Of a stretch of DNA of 64,000 nt, positions 33,071-42,973 are shown piece by piece. The notes under the pieces are model-generated. The model saw only the letters and a list, made by a program, of their open reading frames with translations. It was not told the origin of the DNA and did no database searches. A program made the translations under genes and the position numbers. Origin of the DNA: Actinomadura rayongensis (lineage in GTDB: Bacteria > Actinomycetota > Actinomycetes > Streptosporangiales > Streptosporangiaceae); assembly GCF_009831215.1 (NCBI RefSeq), contig NZ_WUTW01000007.1, positions 124,001 to 188,000 on the forward strand, given 5' to 3'. Each line of letters starts with the position of its first letter. Position 1 is the stretch's first letter.

Positions 33071-34852
33071 ATGACCGAGGACGTGCCCGGCTACCGCGTG
33101 CTGGACAGGGCCGGGGAGGGCGGGTTCAGCGTCGTCTACCGCGCCCGGCAGGAGCGGCTCGACCGCCTCGTGGCGCTGAAGGTGCTGTCGGTCCACGCCG
33201 TGGACGACGCGGCGCTGCGCCGGTTCCAGCGCGAGTGCACGATCACCGCGAAGCTGTCGGGGCATCCGAACGTCGTGACCGTCCTCGACACCGGGACGAC
33301 GCGGGCGGGCTCGCCGTACATCGCGATGGAGTACTTCGAGCACGGCGCGCTCGCCGACCGGCTGGACCGCGAGGGGCCGCTGCCGGTCGCGGACGCGCTG
33401 CGGGTCGGCGTGAAGATCGCGGGCGCGCTGGCCGCCGTCCACGAGATCGACGTGCTGCACCGCGACATCAAGCCGCAGAACATCCTCGTCTCGCGGTACG
33501 GGGAGCCCGCGCTCGCCGACTTCGGGATCGCGCGGCTCGTCGACTCCCTGGACGCCCAGCACACGCAGGCGTTCACCCCGCACCACGCCGCGCCGGAGGT
33601 GCTGGAGGGACGGCCCGCCGGGGTCGGCTCGGACCTGTACTCGCTCGGCTCGACGCTCTACCAGCTCCTCGCCGGACGGCCCGCGTTCAAGGGGCCGAAG
33701 GGCGAGGGCATGGCGCAGCTCATGCTGCGGATCCTGAACGACCCGCCGCCGCCGTTCGGGCCGCACGTGCCGCCGGGCGTCCACGCGGTGATCGCGCGCG
33801 CGATGGCCAAGGCGCCCGCCGACCGGTACCCGGACGCGGTCACGTTCGCGCAGGCGCTGCGCGGCCTCCAGGCCGACCTCGGCCTGCCCGTCACGGACCT
33901 CGCCTACGGCACGGCGGGCGGCGCGGTCGACGGCACGGGCGGCGGCATCGTCGGCGGGACGTTCGGCGGCACGGGCGGCGGCACAGCGGGAAGCGGCGGC
34001 GCTGTGGGCGGCGGCGCTGTGAGCGGGCCGGGCACGGTCCCGGCGGGGAGCGACGTGCCGCCTCCGCCGCCGGTCCCGGACTGGGCGTCGACCGCGCAGG
34101 TCGCTCCGCCCGCGCCCGCGGTCCAGGCGAGCCCGTGGCAGGCGCCCGTCCCGCAGGACACGGCGCCGCCCGACGCGCGGCACGGCACCGTCCCGGGGCC
34201 GCCCGGCACACGACACGGAACGATCCCGGGGTCGCCCGGGACGCTCACCGGGCCGTCCGACACACGACCCGGAACGCTTCCCGGGCGGTCCGACACACGA
34301 CCCGGGACGGTCCCCGGGGCGCCCGACACGCATCCCGGAACCGTCCCCGGGCCGCCCGCGCGTCGTGACGGACCGCGCCCCGGGCTGATCATCGCCGCGT
34401 CCGTGGCGCTCGTCGGCGGTCTGGCGGCCGGGGTGGGCGCGCTGGTGTGGGGCGGCGGCGGGAAGCCGTCCGCTCCCCCGGCGACGCAGGCCGCGACGCC
34501 GGTCGCGAGCGCCGCGCCGAGCGCGGACACCGGCCCGATCCCGCGCTCCCGGTACGCCGAGACGCGCCCGCGCGGCGTGGTCGTCCGCCCGTACGGGACG
34601 ACGGCCGCGCTGAGCTGGAAGCTTCCGGCGGCGTCCCGGCAGCTCGCGATCCTCGTCCTGAAGAAGCCGGCGGACGGGCAGGCCGTCGTGTCGGCGGGCA
34701 ACGGCGCGCAGGCGGTGACCGTCACCGGCCTGAACGCCAGGCGCGGCTACTGCTTCCGGGTCGGCACCCTCCTGCGCGTCAACCAGGGGAAGGCGGCGGA
34801 CGTGTCCTGGTCGGCGCCGGTGTGCGTCCGGGGCGCCCGCACGGCGCGCTGA
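33071..34852 (+). CDS. Transmembrane Ser/Thr protein kinase with outer FN3-like domain
   Basis: A 593-residue PknB-type kinase. The catalytic domain runs from about residue 8 to 270, with Lys37 (V-A-L-K-V-L), H-R-D-I-K-P-Q-N (130-137), D-F-G (150-152) and A-P-E. A low-complexity linker of about 160 residues follows, containing repeats of the type T-R-P-G-T-[LV]-P-G. There is one membrane helix (about 438-461). The outer part of about 100 residues ends in an FN3-like domain (A-L-S-W-K-L ... Y-C-F-R-V). A probable -10 TACGCT lies near 33028. It faces the TgpA operon, and their 3' ends overlap by 106 bp, which is striking. Confidence 0.92.
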   Translation: MTEDVPGYRVLDRAGEGGFSVVYRARQERLDRLVALKVLSVHAVDDAALRRFQRECTITAKLSGHPNVVTVLDTGTTRAGSPYIAMEYFEHGALADRLDREGPLPVADALRVGVKIAGALAAVHEIDVLHRDIKPQNILVSRYGEPALADFGIARLVDSLDAQHTQAFTPHHAAPEVLEGRPAGVGSDLYSLGSTLYQLLAGRPAFKGPKGEGMAQLMLRILNDPPPPFGPHVPPGVHAVIARAMAKAPADRYPDAVTFAQALRGLQADLGLPVTDLAYGTAGGAVDGTGGGIVGGTFGGTGGGTAGSGGAVGGGAVSGPGTVPAGSDVPPPPPVPDWASTAQVAPPAPAVQASPWQAPVPQDTAPPDARHGTVPGPPGTRHGTIPGSPGTLTGPSDTRPGTLPGRSDTRPGTVPGAPDTHPGTVPGPPARRDGPRPGLIIAASVALVGGLAAGVGALVWGGGGKPSAPPATQAATPVASAAPSADTGPIPRSRYAETRPRGVVVRPYGTTAALSWKLPAASRQLAILVLKKPADGQAVVSAGNGAQAVTVTGLNARRGYCFRVGTLLRVNQGKAADVSWSAPVCVRGARTAR

Positions 34853-36957
34853 CGGCGCAGCTCGCGCGGATGGAACCGCCGGACGAACCGGGTCTCGGCG
34901 GCGGCAAGGCGGACGAGCCGGTCGGCGTGCGCCCAGGCCCGGTCGGCGTCGGCGGCGCTGACCGGCGACGCCGCGAACCGGGCGCGGTTGGCGAGGTCGG
35001 CGAGCGGGCGCAGCTCCCGGGACGCGGCGTCCCCGGCCCGCTCCGCGCCGAACGCGGCGACCTCGTGCGCGGTGAGGGCGTCGGCGGAGCGCAGCCCGAG
35101 CGCGGCGACCGCGTCCAAAGCCTGCCGCCAGGCCCCGGCGACGCGTTCGGCGGGCGTCCCGGCGCGGCGGCGCCGGCGGCGCAGGACGGGCGCGGCGAGC
35201 ACGGCGGCGAGATACCCGACCACGAGCACCGACGCGACCACCGCGGCGAGGACAGGCCAGGGCGGCGCGCCGTGCCCCGAGCGCGCGGCGGGCGGCGGGA
35301 CGGGCGCGGCGCTCGGCGGCGTCCCCCCGCCCGGCCGCGCCGCCGCGTCCTTCTGCGCCTGCTCCAGCTTCTTCGACTCGCCCGCCGCGACGTCCGCCCG
35401 CTTGGACTGCCCGCGCTTGGCGGGCGTCGGGTCGAACGGCACCCAGCCGACGCCCGCGAACTTCACCTCGGGCCAGACGAGCACGTCCCGCGACCGCACC
35501 TCGGTGATCCCGCCGAGCGGCGCGGACGGACGGAACCCGACGACGACGCGGGTGGGCAGCCCGATCGTCCGGCCGAGCACGGCGAACAGCGTGGCGAACT
35601 GCTCGGACGTCCCGCGCCGCGACGTGCCGAGGAAGTAGTCGAGCTGCCGGTACCCGTGGCCGGGCGGCGCTGACACGTCGTAGCGGGCGGTGGCGGCGAG
35701 CCGTTCGGCGAGCCGCGCGGCCTGCTGGAACGGCCCGGACGACCCGTCCGTCGCGGCCTCGGCGAACGTCCGGAAGTCGGCGAGCTGGACGGGTTCGCGC
35801 GTCTCCCCAGGACCCCACGGCAGCGCGCGGGCGGCGCGGGCCTCGGGGTCATCGGCGGTGTCGGCGTACAGCAGCTCGTCGGGGTCCCAGCGCGGCGTCG
35901 CGGACGCGACCCGGTAGGTCTGGCCGCGCCGCAGCGGGCGCGCGGCGGCGAGGATCCCGGCGCCCGGGTCGACGACGGCGTCCAGTCCGGCGAGGCGGCG
36001 CGGACGGTCGGCGGCGGGCGCCCAGATGCCGGGCAGCCCGGCGATCGTGATCGTCTGGTCCAGCGGGCGGCGCGCGACGTCGCCGCCGGCGCCGGGCACG
36101 CGCCCGCCGGTCGGGACGAACCGGGCGGTGGACGTCCAGGTCACGCCGTCGAACCGGTCGAGCGCGACGAGCCGCTGGTCGGCGGCCCGGGACGCGCGGA
36201 CGGTGAACAGGACCTCGTCCGACAGCAGCCACCCGCCGACGCGGTCCAGCGGGCTGACGCCGTCGCGGGTCTGCGGCGGCGGCGCCTGCACCTGCTCGCG
36301 CGGGTCGTAGGGCTCGGCGCCGACCGGCACGTGCGGGACGAGCAGGAACACCGCCCCGCCGAGCGCCGCCGCCACCGGCACGCCCGCCCAGGCGCGCCGG
36401 CCGTCCGGCGACCGGACGAGCGCGAGCCCCGCCAGCAGCACCGCGACCGCGGCGACGAGCGCCGCGTTGGACCCCGGCCCGCCGACGCCGAGCAGCAGCG
36501 CGACCGCGAACACCGCGAGCGGCGGCAGCCCCGGCGCGAGCCGCCACGGCGTGCGCAGCGCCAGTTCCGCCGCCCCGGCGGCGCCGAGCCAGGTCAGCGC
36601 GCTGACGAAGGCCAGCGAGCGCGGGTCGGCGGGGACGGGCGGCAGCGTCGTGAGGATCGCCTTCCACGCGCTGAGCAGGGCGTCGGCCACCGCGTCCGGG
36701 AACGCGCCCGCGACCGGCCGCAGCACGGTGACAGCGGCCGTCCCCAGCCAAACCGCAACCGATAGAACAAGCGACGTCCACAACGGCCACGGCCGGTCCG
36801 CGCGCCCCGCGAGCAGCGCCGCGAGCATGGTCGGGACGACGGCCGCGACCGCGACGACCGGCAGCACCGGCCCGTACCCGAACACCCGATGGAACGCGAG
36901 CCCGGCCGCACACGCGAGCGCGGCGGTGAGGGGCAGCGCGAGGTACCGCCGCGTCAC
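34747..36957 (-). CDS. TgpA-like membrane protein with degenerate transglutaminase domain
   Basis: A 736-residue protein. An N-terminal membrane domain of about six helices (residues 1-200) is followed by an outside transglutaminase-like domain (about 390-500), a further helix (about 535-560) and a C-terminal DUF4129-like cytoplasmic segment. The enzyme signature is altered: the nucleophile Cys is Ser (R-R-G-T-S-E-Q-F-A), and the catalytic His of H-A-W-V-E-V is replaced (D-V-L-V-W-P-E-V). Only the Asp of F-D-P-T-P remains. It is therefore probably a pseudoenzyme or ligand-binding scaffold. The GTG start overlaps the DUF58 stop (GTGA). Confidence 0.88.
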   Translation of the reverse strand: MTRRYLALPLTAALACAAGLAFHRVFGYGPVLPVVAVAAVVPTMLAALLAGRADRPWPLWTSLVLSVAVWLGTAAVTVLRPVAGAFPDAVADALLSAWKAILTTLPPVPADPRSLAFVSALTWLGAAGAAELALRTPWRLAPGLPPLAVFAVALLLGVGGPGSNAALVAAVAVLLAGLALVRSPDGRRAWAGVPVAAALGGAVFLLVPHVPVGAEPYDPREQVQAPPPQTRDGVSPLDRVGGWLLSDEVLFTVRASRAADQRLVALDRFDGVTWTSTARFVPTGGRVPGAGGDVARRPLDQTITIAGLPGIWAPAADRPRRLAGLDAVVDPGAGILAAARPLRRGQTYRVASATPRWDPDELLYADTADDPEARAARALPWGPGETREPVQLADFRTFAEAATDGSSGPFQQAARLAERLAATARYDVSAPPGHGYRQLDYFLGTSRRGTSEQFATLFAVLGRTIGLPTRVVVGFRPSAPLGGITEVRSRDVLVWPEVKFAGVGWVPFDPTPAKRGQSKRADVAAGESKKLEQAQKDAAARPGGGTPPSAAPVPPPAARSGHGAPPWPVLAAVVASVLVVGYLAAVLAAPVLRRRRRRAGTPAERVAGAWRQALDAVAALGLRSADALTAHEVAAFGAERAGDAASRELRPLADLANRARFAASPVSAADADRAWAHADRLVRLAAAETRFVRRFHPRELRRQRAVRAPRTHTGADQDTSAAFPWLTRRRVPTRKQ

Positions 36958-38090
36958 CGGCCCCTCCCGAGCAGCGGCCAGGCGGCCTTGAGCGCGTCGA
37001 GATCGGCCACCTCGGCGGCCTGGACGCCCGGCGGCACGGGCGCGCCGTCCCCCGGCCGCACCCGCAGCGCGACGACGCGGTCGTAGCGGGCGCGGACGGC
37101 CCCGAGCCGGGCCAGCGCCGCGCCGTCCTGGACGACCACCACGAGCGACCCGCCGCCCGGCGCCCCGCGCAGCGCGTCGGTGACGGACCGGTCGCCGCCG
37201 GGGTCGAGCGCGAGCCGGGTCAGCCGGTCCAGCACGGTCTCGGCGTCGCCGGGCCCGCCGCGCGTCGCCGCGACCGGCCCGGACGCGGCCAGCACCCGCA
37301 CCGGGAAGCTCGCCCGCGCGGCGCCCACGGCGACGGACGCCGCGACGTCCACGGCCAGCTCGAAGTCGTCGGGGTCGCGCCAGGCGGCGGCGCGGTCGTC
37401 CACGAGGACGGTCGTGGTGGGCAGGCTCGCGTCCACCAGGCGCCGCACCATGAGCGTCCCGGTGCGCGCGGACGACTTCCAGTGGACGTGCCGCAGCTCG
37501 TCCCCGACGACGTACTCGCGCAGCGCGTGGAACGTCGCGGTGCCCGCCGGGGACTTCTCGCTCGTCGGGCCTTCGAGGTGGTGCGCGCGTCCGGACGGCA
37601 GCAGCCCGAGCGGAACGGTCCGGGGCCGCACCAGCAGCGTGCGCGGCGTCCCGTAGGAGCGGACGCGGCGCGCGAGGCCGAGCGGGTCGGCGCGCACGAG
37701 CCGCAGCGGCCCGACGGGGATCTCGCCGCGCCGCGCGGTCGACAGCCGGTAGGTGACGGTCCGCCGCGCGCCGCTCCGCATCCGGGGCAGGTCGACCGCG
37801 ACGGGCTCGGACCCGGCCGTGTCCCGCGCCGCGAGCCCGCCCCGGACGGCGCGGCCCGCGTTCGTCACGTGCAGGACGCCGACGGCGGGCTCGCCGCGCG
37901 CGACCTTCTCCGGCGCGATCTCCCGGCGGACCTCCAGGCGCGGGCGCGGCAGCGTCCACAGCAGCGCCCCGGCGGACGCGGCGAGCCCGGCGGCGCCGAG
38001 CGCGGCGGGCTCGGGGTAGCCGAGCCACCAGCCCGCCGCGTACAGCGCCGCCGATCCCGCGGCCGTGGCCAGGCCGAGCGGCGTGAGCAT
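36954..38090 (-). CDS. DUF58-domain protein (MoxR partner)
   Basis: A 378-residue protein with two N-terminal hydrophobic segments (about 5-20 and 27-45), a beta-rich domain and the DUF58 core centred on H-V-H-W-K-S-S-A-R-T-G-T-L-M-V-R. The core is followed by a VWA-like segment (T-T-V-L-V-D-D). DUF58/VWA proteins work with MoxR AAA+ ATPases in envelope-associated maturation complexes. It lies 2 bp after moxR and overlaps the TgpA-like gene, which is the conserved actinobacterial order. Confidence 0.9.
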   Translation of the reverse strand: MLTPLGLATAAGSAALYAAGWWLGYPEPAALGAAGLAASAGALLWTLPRPRLEVRREIAPEKVARGEPAVGVLHVTNAGRAVRGGLAARDTAGSEPVAVDLPRMRSGARRTVTYRLSTARRGEIPVGPLRLVRADPLGLARRVRSYGTPRTLLVRPRTVPLGLLPSGRAHHLEGPTSEKSPAGTATFHALREYVVGDELRHVHWKSSARTGTLMVRRLVDASLPTTTVLVDDRAAAWRDPDDFELAVDVAASVAVGAARASFPVRVLAASGPVAATRGGPGDAETVLDRLTRLALDPGGDRSVTDALRGAPGGGSLVVVVQDGAALARLGAVRARYDRVVALRVRPGDGAPVPPGVQAAEVADLDALKAAWPLLGRGR

Positions 38091-38092
38091 CG

Positions 38093-39079
38093 TCAGACCC
38101 CTGCCGCCTGCGGGGCCGGGACGGTCGCGAGCACGTCCGCGACGACGTCCGCGCCCGTCCGGCCGCGCAGCTCGGCCTCGGGCGTGACGAGCAGCCGGTG
38201 CGCGATGACCGGGACGGCGAGCGCCTTGACGTCCTCGGGGACGAGATAGGACCGTCCGGCCGCCGCCGCCCGCACCCGGCCCGCGCGCAGCAGCGCCAGG
38301 CTGGCCCGGGGGCTCGCGCCGAGCCGCAGGTCCTCGTGGCCGCGCGTGGCGGCGACGACCCGGACCACGTAGTCGTAGAGCGGCGCGGCGACGTGCAGCC
38401 GGGCCGCGAAGTCGATCATCGCGGCGACGTCGTCGCGGGTGGCGACGGCGGGCAGCCGGTCCAGCAGCGCGCCGGACGGCCGTCCCGCGAGGACCTCCAC
38501 CTCCGCGCGGTGGTCGGGGTAGCCCATCGAGATCCGCATGAGGAACCGGTCGAGCTGGGCCTCCGGCAGCGGGTAGGTGCCGTCCATGTCGACCGGGTTC
38601 TGCGTCGCGAGGACGAGGAACGGGCGCGGCACCGGGTGCGGCGTGCCCTCGACGGTGACGCGCCGCTCCTCCATGACCTCCAGCAGCGCCGACTGCGTCT
38701 TCGGCGAGCCCCGGTTGATCTCGTCGGCGACGACGAGGTTGGCGAAGATCGGGCCGGGGTGGAACTCGAACGCGTTGCCGGCCTGGTTGAAGATCGACAC
38801 GCCGGTGATGTCGCTCGGGAGCAGGTCGGGGGTGAACTGGACGCGGGTCCAGCGGGCGTCCACGGACGCGGCGACGGCGCGGGCCAGCGTGGTCTTGCCG
38901 ACGCCGGGCACGTCCTCGACCAGCAGGTGGCCCTCGGCGAGCAGGCAGACGAGCGCCAGCTCGATCTTGTCGCGCTTGCCGCGCACGACGTGCTCGATGT
39001 TCTGCGCGAGGGCCGCGAACATCTGGGCGAACCGGGCGGCGACGGCGTCGGCCTCGGGAGCGGCGGGGGGCTCGGTCAT
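38093..39079 (-). CDS. MoxR-family AAA+ ATPase
   Basis: A 328-residue MoxR ATPase. It has Walker A D-V-P-G-V-G-K-T-T (about 56-64), the MoxR insert region, Walker B V-A-D-E-I-N-R, sensor 1 L-A-T-Q-N-P, arginine finger in L-D-R-F-L-M-R, and the C-terminal lid with sensor 2 S-P-R-A-S-L-A-L-L. These ATPases act as chaperones for VWA-type partners; here the partner is the adjoining DUF58 protein. The start is 1 bp after the FN3-protein stop. A second, different MoxR protein is encoded at 46196. Confidence 0.94.
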   Translation of the reverse strand: MTEPPAAPEADAVAARFAQMFAALAQNIEHVVRGKRDKIELALVCLLAEGHLLVEDVPGVGKTTLARAVAASVDARWTRVQFTPDLLPSDITGVSIFNQAGNAFEFHPGPIFANLVVADEINRGSPKTQSALLEVMEERRVTVEGTPHPVPRPFLVLATQNPVDMDGTYPLPEAQLDRFLMRISMGYPDHRAEVEVLAGRPSGALLDRLPAVATRDDVAAMIDFAARLHVAAPLYDYVVRVVAATRGHEDLRLGASPRASLALLRAGRVRAAAAGRSYLVPEDVKALAVPVIAHRLLVTPEAELRGRTGADVVADVLATVPAPQAAGV

Positions 39080-39080
39080 G

Positions 39081-41447
39081 TCAGGAACAGCTCCACAGGG
39101 TCGAGGAGAACTGGCCGGCGTTGGATCCCGGCGTGTTGACGTAGAGGTCGCTGACCCACTTGACGCCGTTGTAGTCGATCTTGTCCCACACGCTGCTCTG
39201 GAGGTTTCCGTCGTTGCTGTCGACGACGTGTGATCCGCTCGCCTGGCACAGGACGGTCACCGGGCCGGTGAAGCCCTTCGGGAACGACCCGGCGCGCGGG
39301 TCGCTCGTGCTCGGGCCCGTGTGCAGGAAAGTGCTCGTGTACTCGTTGTTGTGGCCGTTGTACGTGCGGGCGTGCGGCGCGACGGCGAGGTCCGCCGTGG
39401 CATGGGCGGGCGTGGCCTCGCCCGCGCCGTTCAGTGCGACGATCGTGACGTCGTACTGCCGGTCGTTGGTGAGCCCGGTGATGCTGTAGCTCGTCCCGGT
39501 GGTGGTGTACGTCGCACCGTTCGCGGTGATCCGGTAGGCGACGTCGTAGCCCGGCGCCGCGTTCCAGCTCAACGACGCGCCGTGGTTGACGCCCGTCGCC
39601 TGGAACCCGGTGACCTGGCCCGGCGCGGTGCACGGCCGTGCGGTCGCGGACGTCTCCGACAGTGCCTGCGCGGGACGTCCGCCGCTCGTGTACTTGGCCG
39701 CGACGCGGAACGTGTAGTCCCGCGAGCACGACAGGCCCGTCACCTGGAACCGGTGCGCCGCGTTCGTTGCGAGCGGCTTCACACCGGGGAACGGCGAGCC
39801 CGCGTCGTCGGTGAGGACGTAGCCGGTGACGGCCGCCGCGTCCGCGCCCGGGTCGAACGCGACGGTGACCGTCCCGTTCCCCGGGTCGGCCTGGACGTTC
39901 TGCGGCGCGGCGGGCTCCTTGCACGCCCCCGAGGTGAACCGCGTCGACGCGCCGTTGCGCTGCCGGTGCGTGCGCGGGTCGGTGTACCGGACGGTGATCT
40001 GGAACGTGTACGGCCGTCCGCACTGGAGGCCGCCGATCGTGAAGCGGTAGTCGCCGCCCTGCGGGACCTGCGCGGGCGACGCGCCGGGCACCGGGCCGCC
40101 CGCCGGGCCGCGCAGCACGTAGCCGTCCGGGCGGATCCTGCCGAAGTCGGACGGCTGGAACGTCACGGTGATCGTCCCGGCGTCGCCCTGCGGGTCGACG
40201 GCGCGCGGCGCGGACGGCGGGTCGCCGGGCCGCAGCGGGCGCACCGGCCGGTCGCCGGGCCGCGGGTCGCCGCCGCCTCCGCCGCCGCCGGGCGTGGGGA
40301 GCGGCTTGCGGACGCCGCCCGCGACCTTGTCGTCGTACTTGCTGATGTGCTTGACGGAGCCGTCCTGGTCGAGAGAGACGGCGGTGGAACCGTCCGGGTC
40401 GTTGGCCCAGAGCATCCCGTCCTTGACGAAGACCTCCAGCGGGCCGGTCCGTCCCGACACCCGGATGGGCTTCTCCGCCCGCCGCGCGGCGTAGTCGTAG
40501 ACGAGCAGCGCCCCGGCGGACTCGTCGGGGATGTAGACGCGCGGGCCGAGCACCTGCGGCTCGCCGAGCCGGTGCCGGGGCACGGCGAGGCCGACCGAGG
40601 CGACCGTGCCGGTGCCGGTGTCCAGCAGCGTCAGCTCGCCGCGCGCCGCCAGCAGCGGGACGGTCAGGCTCTCGGCCGTCGCGGGCAGCCGCACCCCGCC
40701 CGCGCCCGCCGCCCGCACCGCCGACGGCAGCTTGACCGTGCGCGGCCCCTCGGGACGGACGATCGTCGCGGTGGCGCTCTCCGAGTCGACCGCGACCGGG
40801 GTGCCCGCCGCGATCGTCAGCCCGAGGCCGCCGCCGGGCCGTCCGGCCGTGACGGGCGTTCCGGGCTTTCCATCGGTGAACGGGACGAGGTGGCCGGACT
40901 GCGGCTCGGGCACCCAGAGGCGTCCGGTCGCGTCCACGCCCGCGCGGCCGAGCGGCGGCGTCAGGTTCGTGACCGGCCCGGACGCGGCGAGCGTCACCGG
41001 GTCGATCCGCTGCACGCTGCCATGGACGGCGTCGACGGTGTAGGCGCGCCCGCCGCCGATGACGACCTGGATCCCGGCCGCGCCGAGGTCGCGGCCCTGC
41101 TCCACCTTGAGCTGGGACGGGTCGACGCGGCTGACGACGCCGGTGGTCTCGTCCACCAGCAGGACCGTCCGGCCGTCCTGCACGACGGTGATCGCGTGGC
41201 CGCGCGCGGTCGGCAGGGCGGCCTTGCCGTCGATCCGCCCGGCGAGGCCGTTGGCGTGGACGACGAGGCCCTTCGCGGTCGCGCCGAGCCAGGCGCCGAC
41301 GTCCGACACCCGGTAGGTCGCGCTGGCCCGTCCGACGCCGTACACGAGCGCCGCGACCAGCAGCAGCCCGACGGCGCCCACGGCGACCTGCCCGGACAGC
41401 CGGTCCCTGCGCAGCAGCCCGCGCAGCACCCCGCCCCCTGAACCCAC
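39081..41447 (-). CDS. Membrane-anchored beta-propeller and FN3 repeat protein
   Basis: A 788-residue protein with an N-terminal membrane anchor (about 18-40). An outside region of about 330 residues has propeller-like repeats (for example V-D-E-T-T-G-V-V-S-R-V-D-P and V-D-A-T-G-R-L-W-V-P). A Gly/Pro hinge is followed by three FN3 domains (about 420-505, 510-600 and 605-690) and an SH3-like end rich in Trp and Cys. GTG start at 41445-41447 with GGTGG upstream. It heads the operon with MoxR, DUF58 and the TgpA-like protein. It is likely a cell-surface component served by that complex; binding partners are unknown. Confidence 0.82.
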   Translation of the reverse strand: MGSGGGVLRGLLRRDRLSGQVAVGAVGLLLVAALVYGVGRASATYRVSDVGAWLGATAKGLVVHANGLAGRIDGKAALPTARGHAITVVQDGRTVLLVDETTGVVSRVDPSQLKVEQGRDLGAAGIQVVIGGGRAYTVDAVHGSVQRIDPVTLAASGPVTNLTPPLGRAGVDATGRLWVPEPQSGHLVPFTDGKPGTPVTAGRPGGGLGLTIAAGTPVAVDSESATATIVRPEGPRTVKLPSAVRAAGAGGVRLPATAESLTVPLLAARGELTLLDTGTGTVASVGLAVPRHRLGEPQVLGPRVYIPDESAGALLVYDYAARRAEKPIRVSGRTGPLEVFVKDGMLWANDPDGSTAVSLDQDGSVKHISKYDDKVAGGVRKPLPTPGGGGGGGDPRPGDRPVRPLRPGDPPSAPRAVDPQGDAGTITVTFQPSDFGRIRPDGYVLRGPAGGPVPGASPAQVPQGGDYRFTIGGLQCGRPYTFQITVRYTDPRTHRQRNGASTRFTSGACKEPAAPQNVQADPGNGTVTVAFDPGADAAAVTGYVLTDDAGSPFPGVKPLATNAAHRFQVTGLSCSRDYTFRVAAKYTSGGRPAQALSETSATARPCTAPGQVTGFQATGVNHGASLSWNAAPGYDVAYRITANGATYTTTGTSYSITGLTNDRQYDVTIVALNGAGEATPAHATADLAVAPHARTYNGHNNEYTSTFLHTGPSTSDPRAGSFPKGFTGPVTVLCQASGSHVVDSNDGNLQSSVWDKIDYNGVKWVSDLYVNTPGSNAGQFSSTLWSCS

Positions 41448-41603
41448 AGTCCGTCCACCCCTCCGTCAGGGTTCGCATCGGCCGCCGTCCACCCGCGGCG
41501 CGCCCGTTACCGTCACGAAAAGCGGGAAAACCCTAACGGACCGGTTACACCGCTGTTCCTGCTATCGGTGAGACTGACCAGATGCGGCGTTGGATGCTGT
41601 GAG

Positions 41604-42851
41604 TCACCTCACAGTTACCGGGGCGGGCGAACGGTCCGGGGCGGCGGGCGGCGGGTCCAGGCGGCGGGCGACCCGCCGGCCCGCGCGGAGCGCCGGGACC
41701 TCCACCAGCCGGTACGTCCCGGCCGACACCGCCACGACCAGCACGAGGTAGGCCGCGAGCCACAGCGGACGGTCCTCGCCCGGACGGCCGACCGTCCCGT
41801 CGGCGGCGGCGAGCAGCACCGGGTGCAGGACGTACACCGAGTAGCTGACGACGCCGAGGCCCGCGAGCGCGCGCGGCATCCGCCGGGCGCGCAGCGCCAT
41901 CGCCGCCGCGAACGCGGCCATCGCGAGCGGGAGCGAGGTCTGCCACGCGCGGACGACGCCGCCGTCCACCATGTCCGGGACGTGCCGGAGCGGCAGGAGC
42001 AGGGCGGTCGCGAGGACGCTGGCGCCCGCGAGGACCGTCCAGCGCCAGGCGAGCCGGCCCTGCTCGGAGCGGTGGACGGCCGTGCCGAGGAACATCATCG
42101 CGAGCAGTACCAGCCCCTGCCAGGCCGCGATCCGGCTGTTGGCGAGCACGAGGACCAGGCCCGTCGCGCCGCCCAGCAGCGCGCCCGCGCGGGCGAGCGC
42201 GGCGCGGCGCGAGCACGCGAGGACGATCGCGGTCGTGACCAGCGCGGCGACGGCCGCCGTGACGGGCGCGGTCCCGGCCCGTCCGGACAGCGCCGCGACG
42301 GGCAGCACCGCCGCCAGCGCCGCCGCCGACCCGGCCAGCGCCAGCGCGACGCCCGCCGACCGCCGGTGCAGGCCGACCGCGAACAGCGCGACCGTGAGCA
42401 GGTAGAACACCATCTCGTACGAGAGGGTCCAGAAGACGTTGACGATGCTGGGCACGGCCAGCAGGTCCTGCAGCATCGTGAGGTGCGCGAGGACTTCCGT
42501 GACCGGTTCGGGATGGTCGCCCAGCCGCGCCGACAGGGATTTCAGGCCCGTCAGCGACAGGACGGCCATCGCGCCCGTCGCGACCAGCAGCATCGGGTGG
42601 ATCCGGAAGGCGCGGCCCACCCAGAACCGGCGCACCGAACCCGTCCGCTCCAACGACGCCGGGATGATGTAGCCGCTGACCAGGAAGAACACCAGCACGC
42701 CCCAGGCGCCGGGGTTCACGTAACCGATCAGGCGCTCCCGGAACGCGGGCACGTAGTGATACGAACCGTGATGGAAGGCCACGGTGAGCGCGGCGACGCC
42801 CCGCAGGACGTCCAGCCACGCCAGCCGGGGGGTGGGGGGCGTTTTCTCCAC
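41604..42851 (-). CDS. Acyltransferase-3 family membrane protein
   Basis: A 415-residue protein with about ten membrane helices. It has the family start L-A-W-L-D-V-L-R-G-V-A-A-L (with the conserved Arg), then A-F-H-H-G-S-Y (the key His), F-F-L-V-S-G-Y-I, and the V-G-R-A-F-R-I-H-P motif. Such enzymes transfer acetyl or other acyl groups to sugars, peptidoglycan or natural products across the membrane. No glycan gene cluster adjoins it, so the acceptor is unknown. It is divergent from the M50-like gene, with 122 bp between. Confidence 0.9.
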   Translation of the reverse strand: MEKTPPTPRLAWLDVLRGVAALTVAFHHGSYHYVPAFRERLIGYVNPGAWGVLVFFLVSGYIIPASLERTGSVRRFWVGRAFRIHPMLLVATGAMAVLSLTGLKSLSARLGDHPEPVTEVLAHLTMLQDLLAVPSIVNVFWTLSYEMVFYLLTVALFAVGLHRRSAGVALALAGSAAALAAVLPVAALSGRAGTAPVTAAVAALVTTAIVLACSRRAALARAGALLGGATGLVLVLANSRIAAWQGLVLLAMMFLGTAVHRSEQGRLAWRWTVLAGASVLATALLLPLRHVPDMVDGGVVRAWQTSLPLAMAAFAAAMALRARRMPRALAGLGVVSYSVYVLHPVLLAAADGTVGRPGEDRPLWLAAYLVLVVAVSAGTYRLVEVPALRAGRRVARRLDPPPAAPDRSPAPVTVR

Positions 42852-42973
42852 AGCCCGCCCACTCTAGGGGGAAATACCGGGTTCGCGGTACGAACGGCTT
42901 CTCCTGAGTCGAAACGAACGCACGGCTTATCCCGGACGTCCTACTCTGTGTCATCGCAGCGAAGGAATCCGGG

